This document shows positions 57,602 through 64,000 of a DNA stretch of 64,000 bases, piece by piece; position 1 is the stretch's first letter; the number at the start of each line of letters is the position of its first letter. Made by a program: the position numbers and the translations under genes. Below the pieces are notes generated by a model. It saw only the letters and a list, made by a program, of their open reading frames with translations. It searched no databases and was not told the DNA's origin. The stretch comes from Marsupella aquatica (lineage: Eukaryota; Marchantiophyta): contig OZ316896.1 in assembly GCA_973895155.1 (NCBI GenBank), forward strand, positions 10,850,001 through 10,914,000, written 5' to 3'.

Positions 57602-58237
57602 ATGCCGCCTGGTATTCCGATAAGTGCTTCCCCCTGCCAGCCGGAACCACGCTCCAGAAGAACACTTTGGCGGATAGAAGTCTCAGACGTTATAGAACCA
57701 CTGTATCTAGATTCAGCTCCTCATCAGAGTGTCATGGGTTCAAGAAGATACGTTGCTGTATTCTATTGCGGTGATTTCTGGGCTTCAAATCTCACCTATC
57801 TGGAGTTCAAGGGTAACGAAGTGTGTCTGACTCGCTTGGGAGACATTATAACAAAGAATAAGAGACTCGAGAGCCCTCATACTAGGGGCGATGTCTATCT
57901 TCTCAATTACAACGCACCTTTACCAGAGTCAGTTGTCTCTGCTTTGCTGTCCGTCAGCGGTGAAGGTTTACGATCCCTTCTTATTGCTCATCTTGAAGCC
58001 CCTTTTCCAGATGGATGGAAAGATCGCCATCAGTGGGTTGTGCGCAACACGTCGCAAATGAAGCTAGACGGTCAACTGGCACTGCTTCCAAGTCATCCTC
58101 CCGACGACTACCAGCTCCTTTCGTGTCTTGAGACTGGATGGGAAGACTATCCTTTTCGCTTGGTAGCTTTGTTTCTGAGGAGCTATGTCAGACCATGGTT
58201 GCCGACTGCCATTCATAGCCCGATTCATAGTTACTAG
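57602..58237 (+). CDS. Unrecognised protein, copy 2 of a tandem family (211 aa)
   Basis: Near-identical core to copy 1 (44898-45545): RRYVAVFYCGDFWASNLTYL, LTRLGDIITKNKRLESPHT, SGEGLRSLLIAHLEAPFPDG and the QMKLDGQLALLPSHPPDDY block. The first 46 residues differ strongly (MPPGIPISASPCQPEPRSR), mostly through amino-acid-changing substitutions. The C-terminal end also differs because of a small insertion (LPTAIHSPIHSY). No signal peptide, membrane segment or known domain. The 3' flank, with ACTGGCATCCTTGCCCAGAT and CTCATTTATACTGGGTGCT, is nearly the same as that of copy 1. Same function as copy 1 is expected; what that is, is unknown. Confidence 0.6.
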   Translation: MPPGIPISASPCQPEPRSRRTLWRIEVSDVIEPLYLDSAPHQSVMGSRRYVAVFYCGDFWASNLTYLEFKGNEVCLTRLGDIITKNKRLESPHTRGDVYLLNYNAPLPESVVSALLSVSGEGLRSLLIAHLEAPFPDGWKDRHQWVVRNTSQMKLDGQLALLPSHPPDDYQLLSCLETGWEDYPFRLVALFLRSYVRPWLPTAIHSPIHSY

Positions 58238-58686
58238 GATAGAAAGAATATTGCCGACTAGCTCACGCATGGACTTGCTAGTGTCAAAATATTGTCTCGA
58301 ATTTCCTATCAAAATCTAGGCGCATGACAGCGATAAAGTTGTAAAGACCTGGACTTGCTTTAGAAAGCAAAGGTTGTACATAGGCGGCGGCTCTCACGCC
58401 CAAAGACTGGCATCCTTGCCCAGATGTCTAGGCACAGTCCTTGTATAGAGTTCGAGTTTTTTTCCCCAGCTCATTTATACTGGGTGCTGTATCTTTTCGG
58501 AGGTGAATTAAGGAGGTTCCACAGAAGTATATGGTCTCTCTGTGCAGGATTAACTCCGCTATGCCGAAGTCAAATTCAGTATGAGAGCCTAAGAGGTTGA
58601 ATGTTATTCTGTTCCCCTGCTCAAAAACAGAACTCGCATCATGACGTAGTTGTTGCGAATCCTTAATTTTACATTGACCTTTCCAG

Positions 58687-58953
58687 GTCGAAACAGTCGT
58701 AGAGGCAGATGTCCCAATTAAAGGACGCGGGAGACGAGGAGACTTGGTTCTCGCTCACACAATCCTCTCCCCATTAACACATGCCTGCTTTGGAACAGCA
58801 ATTGTTGACGTTGTTAAGAGCTTGCAGAGCACTGTCTTCCTGTGTCATTATACTCTTGAAGCAAAAGAAGGACCCAAGGATCGGACATTGAGATTGCGCT
58901 TACTTTGTCTGGCAACAAGGCTTCTAAAACTCAAACTCATAGCAGATCTATGA
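58687..58953 (+). CDS. Possible exon downstream of copy 2 (88 aa), unrecognised
   Basis: After a TTTCCAG acceptor-like site the frame is open to 58953: VETVVEADVPIKGRGRRGDL, then LAHTILSPLTHACFGTAIVD and a Lys/Leu/Arg-rich end. The matching place in unit A (46158-46304) has the same start but ends early. It could be the last exon of the copy-2 transcript or of a separate small gene. No family recognised. Confidence 0.25.
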   Translation, partial: VETVVEADVPIKGRGRRGDLVLAHTILSPLTHACFGTAIVDVVKSLQSTVFLCHYTLEAKEGPKDRTLRLRLLCLATRLLKLKLIADL

Positions 58954-59830
58954 ATGACACTAAAGTCAACTGTGCTCTTCGACTTGGGTTGGTATGTATT
59001 TCTTAGACACGGGTACCAGCCCTACGGAGTTGCGGTTCGCTATACTGCATAAATGATCGCTGAAAATAGAGAAATTAATTTTTTTAATAAAAATATTGTA
59101 GCAGTAGTTTCGATCACCAAGGTCAATCCAAGGACCTCGACGTGAACAAAATTTCTCTCACAATTCATAACCATTTGTAGGATTAATACATGCTCAACTT
59201 TGCCCAAAGAACATTCCCAAAATTTAGATGTCATCCATGCCGATAATGAGCTATGATTTCTCTTCCAAAATTTGTCGCCGTTGATTGCAATAATGTCCTT
59301 TGGCAGGTCCTCATGCCATATCGAGTGGGTTTTGTAAAGGGCTGCATTCATCTAACTTGGGCCGTTACATTTTAAAAGCCCGGTCCAATTGGAAATTGCT
59401 ACGGATTCTACTCGTTGTGCCTCAAATTTGAAATCCAGAGGTTGACGCGGCGATTGCATCTTTTGAAACCAGACCTGCCACATCGTGCACGGAAGCAGAA
59501 AATGTCAAAGTCCCCGGAAGCAGAAAATGCCGTTCCAAAGCCTCGTTATAATCTCAGACTGTTCCAAACCTTCTTCAGTCCTGGGATCTCACGCTAGCTG
59601 TAGCGCATCTGTTCTCACGACCAGTTGCTGAAGTGAATCTGTTCCCGGGACTCAGTCGATCCACCAGACGAGGCTGTGCTCATGCACAGTCGTGACATCG
59701 ACTACACAGCTCTTCAGTTCAGGCACTAGTCTGGTCGTCTTCTGCTCGGAACTGTGGAGGGTTCTGGCAGTTAAATCTGTAGGCAGTGCCCCGGGCAGTG
59801 CATGCCCTGTAGGCGGAATGGTCGAAAGCG

Positions 59831-60118
59831 ATGAATCCAGTTGACGACTTTTGCAATAGTTTCTTTGTGGTTCTGACGATCACATTCTGGGTTGGTCTGG
59901 ACCTCGCAGTAGCAGGCCTAAAAGCAATTTCTCACATTTGCAGTGAAGTGGTATGGTCAATCCTTGAGAGCTGTCTTCAATGCACCCACTCATGCACTGT
60001 CATCCGCTGGGAGATACACAATTGCATAGATTTGCAATGGCGACGGCATCCGCTTTCAAATGTGTGCATTGCCCTCCGACTTCAGCATATTTGGTTTGAT
60101 GTCGAATCTCGGAGTTGA
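59831..60118 (+). CDS. Small hydrophobic ORF in unit B' (95 aa), unrecognised
   Basis: Counterpart of 50345-50536, with NPVDDFCNSFFVVLTITFWV and GLDLAVAGLKAISHICSEV. It extends further because the reading frame stays open through LQCTHSCTVIRWEIHN. One membrane-spanning stretch. Real expression is unproven. Confidence 0.3.
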   Translation: MNPVDDFCNSFFVVLTITFWVGLDLAVAGLKAISHICSEVVWSILESCLQCTHSCTVIRWEIHNCIDLQWRRHPLSNVCIALRLQHIWFDVESRS

Positions 60119-60391
60119 GTTTCTGTGTATTTTTGGAAGTGTTTTTGAGCATAGGTAACGCTGAATTTTCAATTTGAGAGTATTGAACATCGTGCGCATT
60201 GTCTCAGAATGCACTTCAGCCACGAAATCGGCGTTGACGCCTCCGGCCCCAACGCGGTTGCAGTCTTGGGACCTGAAGCGGTAGCACGTCGGCTGTCATC
60301 ACTCCGGTGATCCACCGCACGAGATCGAGCCTGCTGAAAAGAAACGCTCGGTACAGAGCGGTCATTTGCTCAACATTGTAGACGCCGAGGT

Positions 60392-60670
60392 TTGTGGGCT
60401 AGCGCTGTTCGCGCGACACACGAGACTTGCTCGAGTACGATGCATTCTGTTTTGGGCAATTGGTCGTGGTTCTTTGTATCCGCTTTTCTATATCTGACAT
60501 GCATAACGCAAATGCACGCAGTCTCATACTCAATAGTTGAAATTCTCATTATCCTCGCTTTCATTATCCTCGGCCTGTACGCAGTAGTTGCAACTTTCAT
60601 TATCCTCGGGCATTACATTGCAGTAGAATTACGCAATCGCTTCAGGCACCTACATCGGCATTGGCGTTAG
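60392..60670 (+). CDS. Hydrophobic repeat ORF in unit B' (92 aa), unrecognised
   Basis: Counterpart of 50788-51192. FFVSAFLYLTCITQMHAVSY is followed by fewer repeats (IILAFIILGLYAVVATFIIL) and the same basic tail (RHLHRHWR). The repeat number difference between copies points to slippage or unequal exchange. Confidence 0.3.
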   Translation: MWASAVRATHETCSSTMHSVLGNWSWFFVSAFLYLTCITQMHAVSYSIVEILIILAFIILGLYAVVATFIILGHYIAVELRNRFRHLHRHWR

Positions 60671-61156
60671 ATCAGTTGATCGGAATACTGACAGGGTGTT
60701 GTTGGGAAGCGCTACTTCCGACCGGACCATTGTGTGGTACATTAGATCGTGTAGCCTCGTGAAAATCGATTTGCATGATCGAAGCCCGACGCTATATTTG
60801 CTCTGATAGTCCACCTTGGTCACCTCTCGCAGATACCTGCAATGCGATCCACTAACTGGTTCAGGTGAGCATGTGTGCATTAATTGTCTCGGACTGCAGC
60901 CCGACTGCTTGATCCATTATGAAGCTCAAAGTCGATCCCTACTGTGTGTTGTTGCCTAGGTTTTCAAGATCGGAGATCCCGAGTCCTGAACATTTTCCCG
61001 TCCTGTCTCAGAATTCAACATAATCAGGGAACGCGCTTGAGATCTCTTCATAATGCGATACTGCTCCAAAACTTCGTCCAGAAGAGTAACTGTGGAGAGT
61101 TCCGTCAATTAAATCTGTGTGCAGTGCGTGCCATGTAGGCGGAATGGTCGAAAGCG

Positions 61157-61354
61157 ATGGATCCAGTTGAGGAGTTTTGCAAGAGTCTCGTTCTGTTTGT
61201 GGTGACCGTAGTTTTTGCTGGTTTGGACCTCGCCCTAGCTGGCGTAAAAGTAATAGCTCACATTTGCGGTCAAGTTGCAATAGTTGAAACTTTCATTATA
61301 CTGTTTCATTACATGATAGTCGAACCATTAGATCAGTTCATCGGAATAAGCTGA
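61157..61354 (+). CDS. Small hydrophobic ORF, third module copy (65 aa), unrecognised
   Basis: MDPVEEFCKSLVLFVVTVVF, then GLDLALAGVKVIAHICGQV, joined by deletion to VETFIILFHYMI, the repeat motif of the other hydrophobic ORF. This fuses in one frame the two hydrophobic pieces that are separate in the longer copies, which suggests that they may belong to a single spliced product. Confidence 0.3.
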   Translation: MDPVEEFCKSLVLFVVTVVFAGLDLALAGVKVIAHICGQVAIVETFIILFHYMIVEPLDQFIGIS

Positions 61355-62688
61355 CGGGGTCTTTCACAGCATTGTGGACGGCGGGGTTTGTGGGTTAGCG
61401 CAGTTCGCGCCACACACGAGAATTGCTCAAATACGATGGATCCTGTTTTGGGCGATATATTGGACGGGGCTGCTCCTATCCACGTTTCTATATTTGATAA
61501 TTATGCATGATGCAGTTGAACGCAGGCCTATGCGCAATAGTTCAAACTTTCATGCTCCCTAATCGTGCAGACTTGCATTCGCATACTCTACAAGATCAAT
61601 CGCTTCAGGGCCCTACGTACATCAGCATGGGCACTAGATTATTTCATGAGAATCGGCTGAGAGTGCGTTCTTGGGAAAAGCTCTTTCCGACCGGACCATT
61701 GCGTTGTGTAGCTGTGAGAATCGATTGCATGAGCGAAGCCCGACGCAATATTTTGCTCTCGCAGGTACCTGCAATGTGATCCACTGAATGTTTCAGGTGA
61801 GCATGTGTGCATTGTCTCGGACTGCAGCACGTCTGCTTTAATTCATTTTGAACCTCAAAGTCGATCGCTAGTGTGTTGCTTTTGGCTAGGATTTCAAGAT
61901 CAGAGATCTAGTCCTGAACATTTTGCCGTACTGTCTCAGAACTCAGCATAATCAGGGAAACACGCTTTAAACCTCAGTCTTCAGAATGCGAGACTGCTCC
62001 AAAACTTCTCCAGTCCTGGAACGTGAAAGCCTGTCCCTCGTCAGTCCTCACAGTCCTCACAATTCAGCGGCCTTCCTCAGCTCTACTGACTGACGATTAC
62101 TCCTGATCAGCTAGAGATGTCTTGCTCTGCCCCGCACGGCCATTTTCTGTCGCTGCTTCGTACTCAACGTCATCCAATGCTTCAGCATGTGAGTATTGTT
62201 CCATATTCCAGCATGTCTAGTTTGCTTTGAAGTTAATCGTCGATTTCCAGTGTGTGTTCATTCGCGAGATTTGGATCGTAGCTTAGCTCAGACAATCAAA
62301 AATTGGAGAGTCTTCAGCATTTAAATTGGTTTGGTTAATAAATCATTTAATTAGATACAGTCCTGAATTTTGATCTGTATTCTCTCGTACTGCACTGTTT
62401 TTCATTCTGCAAGGTCATCCTTGTTTGCCAACGTGTGTTTGGGGGTTGGTAAAGCTCAATCCCTAAGTTGAAGGATTCGACCAGCGTTCTGTCAGTCCCA
62501 AATTGCATAACTAGGCTTGCATTGGTGGACTCCACTGCCCGCTCCATTGGTCTCAGACCAAGCAAACCGTGTTCCGACTAGAAACCCTGGTGAATCTATC
62601 TCTAACTAACGGAGAGTACTTCAATTTATCAGCTCTGCGTGACGCAGATTGTCAACTGATTACGTCCAGGAGGTCGAGAGGACTTCAA

Positions 62689-63200
62689 TGGCCCTTGGCA
62701 TACTGATGGCTGCTTCAGAAAGCTATTCTTCAGAAAGCTGCAGAGGGCAACTCGGAGTCGCAGACGCCATGCCGCCAGTTCACGTCCCCTCGCCAACAGA
62801 TAGTCGTGCACCAGTGGCAAGGACATGTGTCCTAGCATTCGATTGTGGTGATTGCGATTCGCGCCCATCTGGGGTCGACGGTAACTAAGAGCGTATGGCC
62901 TTTTCGAGACGAACAAGGCACCTCACAGATCCGACACAGACTCTCAATTACGAAGTAACAGAGTGCGCTGTTTGTGATTTGCAGTTTGCCAGAGATGAGG
63001 GATGGCGCGATCCCTTGTTGTTGCTCGTATCTCGCACCATTCCGGATGCATGGAATGATTGCAACGTGTCGCAATGAAATCGCAATGAAACCTAGAGGGT
63101 CAGATAGCTCGAATGTGGTCCAACGACAGTTTCATGTACTCTTCGTATGTCGACCCCGGATTGGACCGCTTGGGGACGACATCGGATCGTAGCCCCTAGT
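62689..63200 (+). pseudogene. Diverged relic of the 215-aa gene (unit B')
   Basis: Opens ATGGCCCTTGGCATACTGAT like the unit B relic. It keeps GCATTCGATTGTGGTGATTG (compare the YCGDF block) and TTGTTGCTCGTATCTCGCAC, but has an in-frame TAA at about 62886 and several frameshifts. It is closer to the unit B relic than to copies 1 and 2. Confidence 0.55.
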
Positions 63201-63300
63201 GGATGCTCTACGATAGCGCCCGTGGACGAACTCTCAGATTGGTACTAGGATCATGCAAGTGCCGGAAAACTTTGGATTGTTGGGAGAACGTGAGGCACAC

Positions 63301-64000
63301 TTTGTGTATGTGAGTTAGAAAATTTAAAGATGTACATAGTTGCAGCAGCCGGCAAGCAACAGAGCTCCCATTTCACAACCTCTTCGACTTGTTCCTGTTG
63401 ATAATCTGGCTAGATACTGCCAAGTCGGCTCTTCCTTAGCACAAGCAATTCGAAGTACTTCGTCTGTGTAAAAGTCTTTCTCTCCGAATCATTGGTAATG
63501 AACGCATGGTTTCTCTTCCCTGCTTCCCTCGATGCTCGCTGAAGTTCTGCAAAACAACTATTGTCTAACAACTATTGTCTGGACGAACAAACATGTATAC
63601 CTTGCCCATCCTTACTACGTTCATGCACGATCAAGTTCTGCATATGCTCTAGTCTTATTTTTAGAAGATTCAGGAAGTGTTCGTGATGCTTTACCATTGA
63701 GCTCTGCAGCCAAGGTCAGAACAGCAAAAGCTCCTCACTAAGATCGATCATTTCAAGACGACCCACAGTGATGATTCGGGCCCGACGAAGGTTATCGTAA
63801 GTAAAGAGGAACAAAATACATACAACCATGACGAACTTCATTAAAGTGTTCCCTTACTTTCGAATATACAGACCGACTCGGTTAACCCTTAATGCTCACA
63901 GCTTATATCAAGGTTTATTCACATGTACTGCTTGACATAGTCCTATGCAGTTGCTGCAATTCTCGATCTATGGATACTCTATTAAACTGTCAGGTCCTTC
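63301..64000. other. Window end, no gene seen
   Basis: Short frames only. No domain, repeat boundary or RNA gene recognised. Confidence 0.4.

Larger units (their letters stand above)
55050..58960 (+). repeat. Segmental duplication unit A'
   Basis: Second copy of unit A (41760-46560), shifted by about 12.7-13.3 kb. It lacks the LINE fragment of unit A, has its own 87-bp tandem duplication, and carries copy 2 of the unknown gene. Confidence 0.85.
59360..63300 (+). repeat. Segmental duplication unit B'
   Basis: Second full copy of unit B (49140-53150). The leader-module part is duplicated once more inside it: sequence at 59800-60900 recurs in shorter form at 61085-61830 (GGCGGAATGGTCGAAAGCGA, CTCACATTTGCRGT, TGTTTTGGGC, GCAGRTACCTGCAATG.GAT). 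Confidence 0.8.

Noticed and set aside
1-64000. tRNA and rRNA genes
   Set aside because: I noticed no cloverleaf with A and B boxes and no rRNA core motifs, but a covariance-model scan was not possible, so absence is not proven.

Overview
The window looks like nuclear DNA of a land plant, probably a bryophyte or another early-diverging lineage. The evidence is an intron-containing patellin gene (a plant SEC14-GOLD protein), a Ty1/copia retrotransposon with a plant-type tRNA-Met primer site, and a plant CACTA transposon. Genes are sparse; most of the window is repeats and transposon remains. The exact lineage cannot be settled from sequence alone.

Layout. 1-14 kb holds no convincing gene: tandem repeats, small inverted-repeat elements, two hairpins and a GC-rich patch near 8.3-8.9 kb. 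14.9-17.4 kb is a complete four-exon patellin gene (+ strand, 611 aa predicted), the only clearly recognisable cellular gene. 17.4-22.3 kb is intergenic with a MITE, followed by a solo LTR (22340-22685) flanked by a perfect 5-bp duplication.

23637-40394 is a two-level transposon nest. A copia element (minus strand, TCTCC target duplication, PBS and polypurine tract visible) had its 5' LTR cut by a 10.86-kb CACTA transposon (29359-40215, CAC target duplication). The copia gag-pol is one frame broken by nonsense changes. The CACTA carries a tnp2-type transposase whose three exons are all open, a SET-domain gene sharing a promoter side with it and broken by one stop, and on the opposite strand a second, coiled-coil protein in the TNPA position, also broken by one stop. 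TTGCGAA/TTCGCAA motifs crowd both ends of the CACTA and also sit at the start and in an intron of the TNPA-like gene.

41.8-63.3 kb is a tandem segmental duplication of the form A-B0-B-A'-B'. Units A and A' carry two near-identical intact copies of an unrecognised gene (215 and 211 aa). Units B and B' carry diverged, broken relatives. The leaders of all units share a repeated module of roughly 100 bp, and the B units also carry small hydrophobic reading frames. Younger insertions (a LINE 3' end, MITEs, an 87-bp duplication) mark single copies. This lineage-specific expanding family and the SET-carrying CACTA are the two most interesting items.
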